Origin: an uncultured Bacteroidaceae bacterium
GTDB taxonomy: Bacteria > Bacteroidota > Bacteroidia > Bacteroidales > Bacteroidaceae
Length of the DNA: 46,199 bases
Direction of reading: 5' to 3'
NCBI GenBank assembly: GCA_905234125.1
Contig: CAJOGQ010000035.1
Span: forward strand, 1 to 46,199
Shown: piece after piece, positions 1 through 7,113 of the stretch
Position numbering within the stretch: the stretch's first letter is position 1
Layout: the number at the start of each line of letters is the position of its first letter
Position numbers and translations under genes: made by a program
Notes under the pieces: model-generated
Databases searched by the model: none
What the model saw: the letters and a program-made list of their open reading frames with translations, nothing else
Told to the model about the DNA's origin: nothing

Positions 1-85
1 AGTCCGAGTAAATGAAGGGGTGGAACGGGCATTGTGGAAACTGGCAAAAATGTGCTTTTTTATTGAAAATAAATGGGGGTAAAAG

Positions 86-117
86 TTTGCACATGTCAGA
101 AATTTTTCGTAACTTTG
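86..117 (+). promoter_or_regulatory. Predicted promoter of the HU-like gene
   Basis: A TTTG -33 element (86-89) lies 20 bases before TAACTTTG (110-117), which fits the Bacteroidota vegetative consensus TTTG / TAnnTTTG. It would start transcription about 85 bases before the ATG at 208. Bases 1-85 show nothing I can name. Confidence 0.75.
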
Positions 118-207
118 TAGCGGAAATCAGAAAGGATTCCGAGAGACGGGACGCGGCCACCCGATGCAGTTGGCTCGCAAAACTAATACTACAAAAAACA
201 CACAATT

Positions 208-852
208 ATGGCAAATCAACAGATTGCAATGGGGATTAATCTCCGAAAGAACAAGAATGCGCAGAATGCTGGCTACGGCAAGTACTACCCCGAGGTCGAC
301 CAGCAGAAGACGCTCTCGCTGAGGGGCTTCGCTCAGCACATGGTGGATCATGGCAGCATCTACGGACGTGCCATCGTGGAGGGCGTGCTGCTTCAGATTG
401 TGGATTGTCTGCCCGAGCTCGTGGCGCAGGGTGTGCCCGTGCAGCTGGGTTCGCTCGGCACCTTCTATCCCACGGCCGAGGCGGCGAAGAACGGGGCGGT
501 GCTGAACATCGGCGCAATGGAGGGCCTCAGCCCTGCCGACGTCATCAAGGCCATCCACATCCGTTTCCTGCCCGACGCGACGAAGCTGGACAACCTCTGT
601 GGCCCGCAGTTCAAGAACCGCTGCTCGCTGGAGTTCCGCAACATCATCGACACGGTGAAGGTGACGGTGAACGGCAAGGAGAAGGCCGTGCAGACCCTCA
701 AGCCTATCGCTACGGCCATCGCCGAGTGGAAAGCAGAGCACGGCGAGAACACCTCGGGCAGCAACGAGGGAGGCAGCACCAATCAGGGCTCCAACAACAA
801 CGACGAGGGCAATGATGGCCCTCCACCAGAAGGCGGTGGATTTGGAGGATAA
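208..852 (+). CDS. HU-family DNA-binding protein with Gly/Asn-rich tail
   Basis: This 214-residue protein has the layout of the Bacteroidota HU-like family (HU-HIG type). Residues about 1-125 form an HU-like fold, with a KTLSLRGFAQHMVDHGS-like helix region and the loop QLGSLGTFYPTAEA. Residues about 126-178 follow as a second conserved part, and the last 35 residues are low-complexity Gly/Ser/Asn/Asp/Pro ending GGGFGG. HU proteins bend and compact DNA, and the acidic, flexible tail probably modulates binding; that role is inferred. It has its own promoter and a terminator downstream at 942, so it is probably monocistronic. Codon use is strongly GC-biased, as in highly expressed genes. The family is clear, but which DNA it acts on cannot be told. 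Confidence 0.85.
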   Translation: MANQQIAMGINLRKNKNAQNAGYGKYYPEVDQQKTLSLRGFAQHMVDHGSIYGRAIVEGVLLQIVDCLPELVAQGVPVQLGSLGTFYPTAEAAKNGAVLNIGAMEGLSPADVIKAIHIRFLPDATKLDNLCGPQFKNRCSLEFRNIIDTVKVTVNGKEKAVQTLKPIATAIAEWKAEHGENTSGSNEGGSTNQGSNNNDEGNDGPPPEGGGFGG

Positions 853-941
853 GCTCCCTACACAGAGACATTTAGTCCCTATGCTTGACGCTCGCTACCC
901 CAAGGGGGATGACCCATGCGGGGTGTTAGCTAAAATGAAAA

Positions 942-973
942 GTGCTGGCTCATGGCGAGTCAGCACCTTTTTT
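942..973. terminator. Bidirectional rho-independent terminator
   Basis: A 10-bp stem (942-951 with 957-966, one G-T pair) closes a 5-base loop and is followed by CTTTTTTTG. On the other strand the hairpin is followed by a T-rich run made from the A-rich bases 933-941. It can therefore end both the HU transcript and the convergent FKBP transcript. Confidence 0.8.
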
Positions 974-991
974 GTATGGTTGAGTGAGTGA

Positions 992-1600
992 TTACAGCAC
1001 CTTGATGAGTTCCACATCGAAGATGAGGGTGGAGAAGGGAGGAATCATGGCTCCTGCACCTCCCTCACCATAGGCGAGCATGTAGGGGATGTAGAAGCGG
1101 AATTTGGCTCCTTCTGACATGAGCTGTACACCTTCAGTCCAACCTGCAATGACCTGTTGGAGACCAAAATCAGCTGGGGCATTGCGCTTGTAGCTGGAGT
1201 CGAACACAGTGCCATCTAACAGGCGACCTTCATAGTGACAACGTACCGTGTCAGTAGCCTTGGGTTGCTTGCCTGTACCCTCAGTGAGGATTTCATATTG
1301 GAGACCGCTCTTGGTGGTGATGATACCTTCTTTCTTGGCATTCTCAACCAAGAACTTGGCACCTTCCTCTTTGGCTGCTTTACCAGCCTCAGCCTTGGCA
1401 GCATTCTGCTTCTGTTCCAACTCTTGGAAGAATGCGTTGACAATCTGCTGTCCCTCCTGATGGCTCACCTTCAAGGGGTTTTCTTCAATCACATCCTGAA
1501 TGGATGCGGCAAAGTCTTCAATCACAAGGCTGCCTTTCAGCCCCATCTGTTTCAGCTGTTGACCGATACCCAGTCCCAGCGCATAACTTAATTTATCCAT
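992..1600 (-). CDS. FKBP-type peptidyl-prolyl cis-trans isomerase
   Basis: A 202-residue FklB/FkpA-like prolyl isomerase. Residues about 1-90 are the helical dimerisation arm (MDKLSYALGLGIGQQLKQMG), rich in Lys/Glu/Ala near the end. Residues about 95-202 are the FKBP domain, with HYEGRLLDGTVFDSSY, VIAGWTEGVQLM and the closing strand TLIFDVELI. There is no signal peptide, so it should be cytoplasmic like FklB. The ATG at 1600 is chosen over an upstream ATG at 1633 because the -7 box (1631-1638, minus strand) overlaps the longer start and the family begins at MDKLSYALG. It catalyses proline isomerisation during folding; its client proteins are unknown. Confidence 0.9.
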   Translation of the reverse strand: MDKLSYALGLGIGQQLKQMGLKGSLVIEDFAASIQDVIEENPLKVSHQEGQQIVNAFFQELEQKQNAAKAEAGKAAKEEGAKFLVENAKKEGIITTKSGLQYEILTEGTGKQPKATDTVRCHYEGRLLDGTVFDSSYKRNAPADFGLQQVIAGWTEGVQLMSEGAKFRFYIPYMLAYGEGGAGAMIPPFSTLIFDVELIKVL

Positions 1601-1630
1601 GTAATTTGTTTGAATTGTTGAAATCGGGTG

Positions 1631-1705
1631 CAAAGGTAGTGAAAACCGAGCGAAGAATAAAATAAAAACGTTTTATTTTTTCTTTCGAGGTGCATCCTAC
1701 CTTGG
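1631..1705. repeat. Palindromic intergenic repeat carrying a -7 box
   Basis: A 75-bp imperfect inverted repeat. Outer arms are AAGGTAG (1633-1639) and CTACCTT (1697-1703), and the core is an AT-rich dyad around AAAACGTTTT (about 1666-1675). The left end, CAAAGGTA (1631-1638), read on the minus strand is TACCTTTG, a consensus -7 box for the FKBP gene; I see no clear -33. From memory the layout resembles dispersed promoter-proximal palindromes in Bacteroides and Prevotella genomes, which I could not check here. Confidence 0.65.
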
Positions 1706-1718
1706 AGCATGGCTCAGC

Positions 1719-1747
1719 GGTAGTGAAAACCGAGCGAAGAATAAAAT
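1719..1747 (+). repeat. Second copy of the 29-bp left half-repeat
   Basis: These 29 bases repeat 1635-1663 exactly (GGTAGTGAAAACCGAGCGAA and nine more bases). The copies are 84 bp apart in direct orientation. The second copy lacks the right half of the palindrome and runs into the 3' flank of the lipoprotein gene. It looks like a partial duplication or a decayed second element. Confidence 0.8.
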
Positions 1748-1762
1748 TTATTTGGGTTTTTC

Positions 1763-2914
1763 CTACTTCCCGAAGTTCATATCGTCCACCACATCCTTGT
1801 TGTGGATGGTGTCGATATAGAGCCAGTTGCCTGGGATGTAGAAGCGGTAGGTCTCGATGTGCAGGACGAGGATGTGGAGACCTCTGTCATCACACCCCAC
1901 TTGGAAGTGGAGCATCTTGCCGTCTTCATCTTTAGCAATGGACATTTGCATGAGCTGCATGGTAAATTGGTGAGGGTCATCATTGATTTCTCCGTGTTTG
2001 ACACACTCGAAGCCCCAGTGGCCATGAACTTTTGAGTAGTGGTTTTTGGTATGGTTGGAGAAGAGATTCCACAGCTCTTCTGCAACCTTTTTTCGTTCCT
2101 CTCCCTGCACTGGGATGATGTAGTGGGTGGCATTGATGAGCATGCTGTCGGTCTTTTGCATGCCTCTGGAGAAGGAGACTGCATTGTAATCGTTCTCTCC
2201 CATGACAAAGCCCTCATCGATGGTGTATTTTCTGGGTTTCTGCTTCACGTTCTTCTGCTTGGCAATGAAATCGAGCACCAGCTGTTCAGTTTCTTCTGGA
2301 GTGGTCTGCTGCTTGTTGGCCACCTTCACTTCTTTGTGGTAGGTCATGTATGTGAAGGTATTGCCATTTTCCGTGGGGTAGCTTTCGTAGTGGAAGAACT
2401 CAGGATACCAGCGGTAAGTCTCTGTGAACCCTTCTTTCTCTGCCCATTCGGGGATGGTGTCTTCTGTATGTTTCAAGGCAATGATATACTGGGTGGTGTC
2501 TTTGCCATCGATGTGGGTGTCGTATTGATAAGCCTTGACAGCAGTGGGTGTGTACTTCTCCATCAGGGCTTTGACGCTGGTTTTGATGTAGTTGTCGATG
2601 ACTGCTTCATGTTCGATGATGCTGTCACCCACTTCACGATAATCTTTTTGGGTTCCTTTGACAGAATCGATGGTCACAGAGAAGTCATGCGCCTCTCTGA
2701 TTTTCTCGGGATTCTGATGGTGGAAATGGCTGGAGTAGTACTCTGAATAGCCAGCAGAGTCGCTGGAGATGGTGTAGCTCGTGTACTCTCCCAAGGTTTG
2801 TAAGCCCTCCATGAGTTCCATGAAGTTCTCTGGGGTCTTGAGCGAGGAAGGTGTATTGGGGTTGCATGCCACCAGTGTAAGGAGGATGGATGCATAGAAA
2901 ATAATCTTTTTCAT
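1763..2914 (-). CDS. Lipoprotein of unknown function, last gene of ECF module A
   Basis: A 383-residue predicted lipoprotein: signal peptide MKKIIFYASILLTLVAC with a lipobox (LVAC, Cys17), then a polar exported domain. I do not recognise a named family. It is distantly related to the protein at 35376-36503: both follow a sigma factor and an anti-sigma-like gene, and both share a late segment (HYIIPVQGEERKKVAEELW here, YYFIPNEYKKEAEALYKQL there) and a similar C-terminal block (DDRGLHILVLHI versus DDAGYHILFLTS). It lies 55 bp after the anti-sigma stop, with a 12-bp tandem repeat in the gap. A role as output or sensor of the envelope-stress-like module is inferred from position only. Confidence 0.7.
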   Translation of the reverse strand: MKKIIFYASILLTLVACNPNTPSSLKTPENFMELMEGLQTLGEYTSYTISSDSAGYSEYYSSHFHHQNPEKIREAHDFSVTIDSVKGTQKDYREVGDSIIEHEAVIDNYIKTSVKALMEKYTPTAVKAYQYDTHIDGKDTTQYIIALKHTEDTIPEWAEKEGFTETYRWYPEFFHYESYPTENGNTFTYMTYHKEVKVANKQQTTPEETEQLVLDFIAKQKNVKQKPRKYTIDEGFVMGENDYNAVSFSRGMQKTDSMLINATHYIIPVQGEERKKVAEELWNLFSNHTKNHYSKVHGHWGFECVKHGEINDDPHQFTMQLMQMSIAKDEDGKMLHFQVGCDDRGLHILVLHIETYRFYIPGNWLYIDTIHNKDVVDDMNFGK

Positions 2915-2925
2915 AATTTATATAA

Positions 2926-2973
2926 TTGGAAGTTAAAGGGGGAGTTAAAATGGGAGTTAAAGGGGGAGTTTAA
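2926..2973 (-). repeat. 12-bp tandem repeat, four units
   Basis: Read on the coding (minus) strand, four consecutive 12-base units fit TTTAACTCCCNN with few changes: TTAAACTCCCCC, TTTAACTCCCAT, TTTAACTCCCCC and TTTAACTTCCAA. The array starts at the stop codon of the anti-sigma-like gene and ends 11 bases before the lipoprotein ATG, so it forms most of the intercistronic gap. Confidence 0.85.
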
Positions 2974-3365
2974 TTGGGAGAAGAAGGGAATGACTGTGCA
3001 ACTTCATCTACCATTTGGTTGTAGCGGCCTCTCATCACTTTTTCGTAGGATTCAAAACTCTCATGTCTGTAACCTTCGTCCATATTGCAGACGTATGGTT
3101 TCTGTTGATGATAGGAGACCATGTGTGGGGTTTCTTTGGGTGGAGTCAGGAAGATGGCCACCACTCCAGCCACACAAGCAGCAGCCAACCAAGGCCAGAG
3201 AGTACGGGTGTGGGTCTTCTTCTGATTGACTTCCTCATTCACTCTCTGCATCAGTCGGGCATTGAGGTCAGAAGGCATCTGAGGACGCTCCATCTCATCC
3301 ATACTGATGGCATCACGAAGGTTCACGTCATGCTGGCGTAATGTGTCGATATTGTCCTCTTTCAT
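2970..3365 (-). CDS. Membrane anti-sigma-like protein, ECF module A
   Basis: A 131-residue protein with a cytoplasmic N-terminus of about 55 residues containing MPSDLNARLMQR, one membrane segment (about 57-74, LWPWLAAACVAGVVAIFL) and a short periplasmic tail. Its ATG overlaps the sigma-factor stop in an ATGA arrangement, which is typical of translationally coupled sigma/anti-sigma pairs. The same MPSDLNARLMQR motif is in the equivalent gene of module B (36532-37134). I therefore infer that the cytoplasmic part binds the partner sigma factor and that release depends on an envelope signal. It lacks the zinc-binding HxxxCxxC motif of ZAS-type anti-sigmas, so the mechanism is not that of RseA/ZAS textbook examples. 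Confidence 0.7.
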   Translation of the reverse strand: MKEDNIDTLRQHDVNLRDAISMDEMERPQMPSDLNARLMQRVNEEVNQKKTHTRTLWPWLAAACVAGVVAIFLTPPKETPHMVSYHQQKPYVCNMDEGYRHESFESYEKVMRGRYNQMVDEVAQSFPSSPN

Positions 3366-3922
3366 GATTGTAATTTTTTGATGATTCTACAAAGTTTTTT
3401 TCTTGTTCGGCTCAGTTTTGAGGCGATGGTGGTGGGAATGGATTCGGTGATGAAAGCAATCTCTTTCAGACTCATCTCCTCGTAGTAAAACATGTTGATG
3501 ATGGCTCTCTCGTCGGGGGGCAGATGCTTCAGGGCTGCCCGTATCAGTTGCACCGTCTCTGGGTCGGGATGTCCCAAGGTCGCCTCCACTTCCGCTTCCG
3601 ACAGCCTTTCCGCCTCTCCGTCCTGGTCTTCGAAGTAGATGACCTCTTGCCGCTTGTGTCTCAGCCAGGTGATGGCCTCGTTGTAGGCGATGCGTGACAC
3701 CCATGTCTTGAAGGCCGACTTCTCCTCGTCATACTGGTTTATATGTAGAAAGACCTTCAGAAACACATCCTGATACACCTCCTCGGCATCCTCCACGCTC
3801 GGCAACAGCCTCACCACCTGGCTGAAGACATGTCGGCCATATCTTTCAACCATTGTCTGTTGAGCCTTGGGGCTTCGTTCCCTCAGCCCCTCTATCAGAT
3901 TTGTTTCTATATCTGTCACCAT
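3362..3922 (-). CDS. ECF RNA polymerase sigma factor, module A
   Basis: A 186-residue sigma-70 family ECF factor. The region 2 core is visible (SVEDAEEVYQDVFLKVF, FKTWVSRIAYNEAITWLRHK), as is region 4 (LPPDERAIINMFYYEEMSLKEIAFITE, then IPTTIASKLSRTRKKL), which reads the -35 element. It is first in a three-gene leftward module, followed by an overlapping anti-sigma-like gene and a lipoprotein gene. A TTGCAA / GTATAT motif upstream is shared with the paralogous sigma gene at 37139 and suggests autoregulation. The family call is firm; the stimulus and regulon are unknown. Confidence 0.9.
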   Translation of the reverse strand: MVTDIETNLIEGLRERSPKAQQTMVERYGRHVFSQVVRLLPSVEDAEEVYQDVFLKVFLHINQYDEEKSAFKTWVSRIAYNEAITWLRHKRQEVIYFEDQDGEAERLSEAEVEATLGHPDPETVQLIRAALKHLPPDERAIINMFYYEEMSLKEIAFITESIPTTIASKLSRTRKKLCRIIKKLQS

Positions 3923-3943
3923 TTTTTCGAGGTCTTCTATTTG

Positions 3944-3975
3944 TATATACGATGGTAATACATGAAAAATTGCAA
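3944..3975 (-). promoter_or_regulatory. Candidate ECF-type promoter of module A
   Basis: On the minus strand TTGCAA (3970-3975) and GTATAT (3945-3950) are separated by 19 bases, 22 bases before the sigma ATG. The same two hexamers, 18 bases apart, occur before the paralogous sigma gene (37702-37731). Neither site has the normal TAnnTTTG box. This fits promoters read by the encoded sigma factors, but it rests on two sites only. Confidence 0.45.
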
Positions 3976-4003
3976 GAAGTCATGAAAAAATAAAAAAAAT
4001 TGT

Positions 4004-4236
4004 GCAAACGCCCGTAAAAAAGACAGTGGTCTGTGCATCATCGACCACGCCGTTGAGCCAACAAAGAACGCCATCATCGTGGCTCGCCAGCTCATTACTG
4101 CTCTGCAGAAGTTGCAGAACGCTTTCTATGACTCGAAGAAAGCCGCTGACTCTGATGAAGCTGTGCGAAGAATCGATGTAATGTAATAGTTAAGAAATCA
4201 GAAGAATCTCTTTTTTGTCTTTTTGCGGGCGTTTGC
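4004..4236. other. Inverted-repeat-bounded segment with a coding remnant
   Basis: GCAAACGCCCGTAAAAA (4004-4020) and TTTTTGCGGGCGTTTGC (4220-4236) match as an inverted repeat at 16 of 17 positions. Between them, 4022-4186 is open in one frame for 54 codons (DSGLCIIDHAVEPTKNAIIV onward, ending VRRIDVM) without a start codon. It reads like real protein sequence but I recognise no family. The whole could be the shell of a small mobile element or a decayed gene caught between repeats. The rest of 3976-4382 has no further gene. Confidence 0.4.
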
Positions 4237-4382
4237 GCCAAGAAGGCACTCGCTTCGAAAGCTGGTACTCATTATCAGGGAGTTATGTTTCTGGCATCAG
4301 ATTTGTTGAAAGGAAGTGGCGTTCTAATGCAACAAAAACGGGGATATTCTCGTTATTAAATAAAAGAAGAAAAAAAAACAAA

Positions 4383-5654
4383 ATGAAAACAAAGCTTTTG
4401 ACAATGTTGTTTGCTCTCGTCGCATTGGCGGGACAGGCACAGATTAAATGCCACGTCGTCGGGACTGTTGCCGACGGCGTGGAGCGCCAGACTTTCTACG
4501 TCGCACAGCAAGGCACAGCAGACGATGATGACGCGAAATGGACGGAGGTAAACGTTAAGGACGGAAGTTTCTCCCTCGACATCGTAGCTGACACGACGGA
4601 GATGTACGAAATGATAGAAGACCATTGGCAGGGCGGGCATTTTGCTCTCTTTCTTGTGGAGAACGACACGGTGCATATCACTATCACACCCGAGGACGAT
4701 GATGCACGTATAGATGTTATCGCAGGAGGACCCGAGCAAGAGAAGTGGCTGAAGATGCAACGTATGTCCAAAGATCTTTTCGGGCAAGAGGCAGAGGTGA
4801 TAGATCGCAAACTCGACTCCCTGTATGAGGACGACCTCGTCTATTCCGAGGCGTACAGGCGCTTGCAGGAGGAGCGTGATACGTATGACCGTGCCAATCC
4901 CGATAATGTCCACGCCCTTGAAACCATCTACGCTCGAATGAACTCCATGAAGCACGACAAGAGCGCCTATTCGCCCGAGGCTCGCAAATTGATAGAGGCG
5001 CATGACTCGCTCCATGCACAGGTTGACGCTTGGACGAAAGCCTATAAAGCCAATCATCCGATGCTCTACGGATTGCTATATTTGGAGGTGAGCTTGCTCT
5101 ATGCATACGATGATATAAACGAGGCGCGGCCTTATCTTGACGAATACCATCAGCTATACGAAAACCTCTTCCCTGAGCATCCCGTTCACCAACGCATTGC
5201 CTTAAAAGAACGCGGGCTTCGCCTGCAACCAGGACAGCCATACTTCGACGATTACGAAGCCGCAACTGCCGACGGAGAGACCGTCAGTGTTGGCTCACTC
5301 TATCGTGGAAAGGTGGCCATCATCAACATGTGGGGGTCATGGTGTGGCCCGTGTCGTGCCCATGCCAAGGCACTCATCCCCATCTATGAGAAATACCACA
5401 ATGCAGGACTGACCGTCGTGGCCATTGCTCGTGAGTGGAGCATGGACTCCTTCCGTCATGCCATGGAGCGTGACCAGTACCCGTGGCCCAGCCTCGTGGA
5501 CTACCAAGACCGTTACGGTGTCTGGGAGAAACATGCCAACGAGAACGGCTCTGGTAAAATCCTGCTCATCGACCGTGACGGCACTATTCTCTCAACTTCC
5601 AGCGATGCAGAGGTGTTGGAACCGATCATCAAGGAGGCTTTGGAGCGTGAATAA
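4383..5654 (+). CDS. TlpA-like periplasmic thioredoxin with N-terminal DUF4369-like domain
   Basis: A 423-residue exported protein. Signal peptide MKTKLLTMLFALVALAGQAQ, then a beta-rich DUF4369-like domain (about 20-120), a helical middle region (about 125-290) and a C-terminal TlpA/AhpC-TSA thioredoxin fold with the CxxC site WCGPC at 320-324. Such proteins reduce disulphides or mature redox proteins in the periplasm, anchored or soluble. The ATG at 4383 is chosen because the signal peptide begins there; an upstream in-frame start at 4215 would only add non-conserved residues. No consensus promoter is visible. It is alone in its orientation here. Confidence 0.85.
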   Translation: MKTKLLTMLFALVALAGQAQIKCHVVGTVADGVERQTFYVAQQGTADDDDAKWTEVNVKDGSFSLDIVADTTEMYEMIEDHWQGGHFALFLVENDTVHITITPEDDDARIDVIAGGPEQEKWLKMQRMSKDLFGQEAEVIDRKLDSLYEDDLVYSEAYRRLQEERDTYDRANPDNVHALETIYARMNSMKHDKSAYSPEARKLIEAHDSLHAQVDAWTKAYKANHPMLYGLLYLEVSLLYAYDDINEARPYLDEYHQLYENLFPEHPVHQRIALKERGLRLQPGQPYFDDYEAATADGETVSVGSLYRGKVAIINMWGSWCGPCRAHAKALIPIYEKYHNAGLTVVAIAREWSMDSFRHAMERDQYPWPSLVDYQDRYGVWEKHANENGSGKILLIDRDGTILSTSSDAEVLEPIIKEALERE

Positions 5655-5738
5655 AGATTAGGAATAAATAGTTTCTTCTTGGCAACGGGGCTGTGAAGTC
5701 TTGTGTTGCTGTTCTAAAAGGTACATACAGAAACAATC

Positions 5739-5769
5739 ATCCCTCTCACCAAGGAGTGGGGAGAGGGAT
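5739..5769 (-). terminator. Weak hairpin downstream of the toxin gene
   Basis: A perfect 9-bp stem (ATCCCTCTC 5739-5747 with GAGAGGGAT 5761-5769) with a 13-base loop lies between the convergent tlpA-like and toxin genes. Only a poor T-rich tract follows it on the minus strand, so terminator activity is uncertain. Confidence 0.35.
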
Positions 5770-5794
5770 AGAGGAGATGAGGAGGGAAGGATGG

Positions 5795-6169
5795 TTACTT
5801 CTTGATTTCGCTAACAAGCCATTTGATGTATTCATCAGAGACGTTGTCGATTTCATTTTTGTCGTAGATGGTCAGCAGGGTCACGTCAATTTCATCGTTC
5901 GGGGTGGTGTTAGATTCTGTTTGACCGCCAATATCGCTCACCAGCACGTTCAGAGTGAGCACACGGGCACCACCGCTTTTACCTTTGCCCTTCGAAGCAA
6001 TGGTCATGCGAATCTTTCGTACACCACCGCCCAAATCTGTACCCTGCAGGGGATTCTCCTGCAATTCTTTCTGAAAGGTCTCCAGATCATCTATCAGCGA
6101 ACGATACTTCTTGCTCAATCGCCGAAACTGGCGTTTGAATTCATCGTGAAGATGCAGGGTCACGTTCAT
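5795..6169 (-). CDS. RelE/ParE-family toxin of a type II toxin-antitoxin pair
   Basis: A 124-residue protein matching the Bacteroidota RelE/HigB-like toxin family. It has the opening strand and helices VTLHLHDEFKRQFRRLSKKY, the conserved NPLQGTDLGGGVRKIRM segment and the basic KGKGKSGGARV stretch, which would sit at the active surface. The ending KNEIDNVSDEYIKWLV is also typical. RelE-type toxins cleave mRNA on the ribosome; ParE members poison gyrase. This branch looks RelE-like, but the target is not proven by sequence. Its ATG overlaps the antitoxin stop by 4 bp, so the antitoxin is made first, as in most type II pairs. Confidence 0.8.
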   Translation of the reverse strand: MNVTLHLHDEFKRQFRRLSKKYRSLIDDLETFQKELQENPLQGTDLGGGVRKIRMTIASKGKGKSGGARVLTLNVLVSDIGGQTESNTTPNDEIDVTLLTIYDKNEIDNVSDEYIKWLVSEIKK

Positions 6170-6423
6170 ATCGCTTTCTCCTCCAACCGCAGTTCTTTGA
6201 TGAATTCATCAACGGTTTGTAACTTGCGGCCCTCGCGCTGGGATTCCTTCACCTCTTTCAATGCGCGGGTCAATGTTTCCTTTATATACGCCTTTTGCTT
6301 GGCAGTCTTGGGATCGTCAGTTTTTGGCTCAATGAGTTTGCTGGCCAGCCACTCGCGTTCCTGCTGCTTTAATGAAAGCCCTTGGATGTACGTCCATAGA
6401 TTGTTCAGTGCAAATGTCGTCAT
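6166..6423 (-). CDS. Antitoxin partner of the RelE-like toxin
   Basis: An 85-residue, charged, mostly helical protein (LSLKQQEREWLASKLIEPK, then AYIKETLTRALKEVKE and TVDEFIKELRLEE). I see no classical HTH or ribbon-helix-helix, so DNA binding is unproven. It is identified as antitoxin by its size, its position directly upstream and the 4-bp overlap with a RelE-type toxin. The C-terminal half probably wraps the toxin. It is transcribed from the strong-looking promoter at 6450-6482. Confidence 0.7.
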   Translation of the reverse strand: MTTFALNNLWTYIQGLSLKQQEREWLASKLIEPKTDDPKTAKQKAYIKETLTRALKEVKESQREGRKLQTVDEFIKELRLEEKAI

Positions 6424-6449
6424 AATCCTATATATTTTGTTTTCGGCGG

Positions 6450-6482
6450 CAAAGGTACAAAAATATTTTGAGAATAATCAAA
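6450..6482 (-). promoter_or_regulatory. Promoter of the toxin-antitoxin operon
   Basis: On the minus strand TACCTTTG (6450-6457) lies 21 bases after TTTG (6479-6482). Transcription should start about 20 bases before the antitoxin ATG at 6423. I see no clear palindrome over it. Confidence 0.7.
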
Positions 6483-6748
6483 TAAAACAAAAAAATATTT
6501 ATGTAATTATCCAGAAGTGGATGAATGAATTTGCAAAATCAAACTGTATATTCGTGTCATATTCCTGCAAGAAATCTCGATTTCTCGATTCTCGATTGGC
6601 GGGCGTTTGCGCGGAAAGCGGGCAAAGCCCTAAATGAAAAATGATAAATGAGAAATGAAGAAAGGGGCGTTGCAAGAATGAAAATTAACTAAAAAGTGGG
6701 TATAATCGTTGCTTTTACAATGATTAAGTAATATTTTTGCATTTTATC
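6483..6748. other. Gene-free stretch between the two toxin-antitoxin loci
   Basis: No credible gene. It holds iterated TCTCGATT units (about 6575-6597) and, at 6600-6612, CGGGCGTTTGCGC, an exact copy of 4226-4238 in the same orientation. The latter half is AT-rich and leads into the HipBA promoter. Confidence 0.6.
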
Positions 6749-6779
6749 TTTGTATTTACAATTATTATTTATACATTTG
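6749..6779 (+). promoter_or_regulatory. Promoter of the HipBA operon
   Basis: TTTG (6749-6752) is 19 bases before TACATTTG (6772-6779), and the ATG follows 28 bases later. A second -7-like TATCTTTG (6745-6752) overlaps the -33 element but has no partner at the right distance. HipB proteins normally autoregulate, but no clear dyad was found. Confidence 0.6.
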
Positions 6780-6807
6780 CAGCCGAATTACATAAGACAT
6801 TGACAAT

Positions 6808-7110
6808 ATGTGGACAGAACTCAGTGATACAGCCATATTGAAGAGGCTTGGAGCGGGGCTGAAAGCCTATCGCATAGCAAGAGGGATGAAGCAGCAGGAA
6901 CTGGCCGCTGAATCAGGTGTTGGTGTGAGCACCATCGCTAAGATTGAGAATGGGCAATCCGTTGCCCTCTCACTACTTGTCAGCGTCATGAGAACACTTG
7001 GGTTACTTGAAAACCTCGACCTGCTTGTGCCTGAGCAGAAACCCTCTCCCTTGGAACTATTGAAAATGCAAGGGAAACAAGTTAAACGGGTAAGGACCAA
7101 AAAAGAGTAA
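6808..7110 (+). CDS. HipB-like XRE-family antitoxin/repressor
   Basis: A 100-residue helix-turn-helix protein. Residues about 14-70 form a Cro/CI-type HTH: LKAYRIARGMKQQELAAESG then VSTIAKIENGQSVALSLLVS. The C-terminus is basic (QVKRVRTKKE). It is followed after 3 bases by a HipA-type kinase gene, the usual hipBA order, so it should repress the operon and bind the toxin. The family is clear from the HTH and context. Confidence 0.85.
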   Translation: MWTELSDTAILKRLGAGLKAYRIARGMKQQELAAESGVGVSTIAKIENGQSVALSLLVSVMRTLGLLENLDLLVPEQKPSPLELLKMQGKQVKRVRTKKE

Positions 7111-7113
7111 GAA

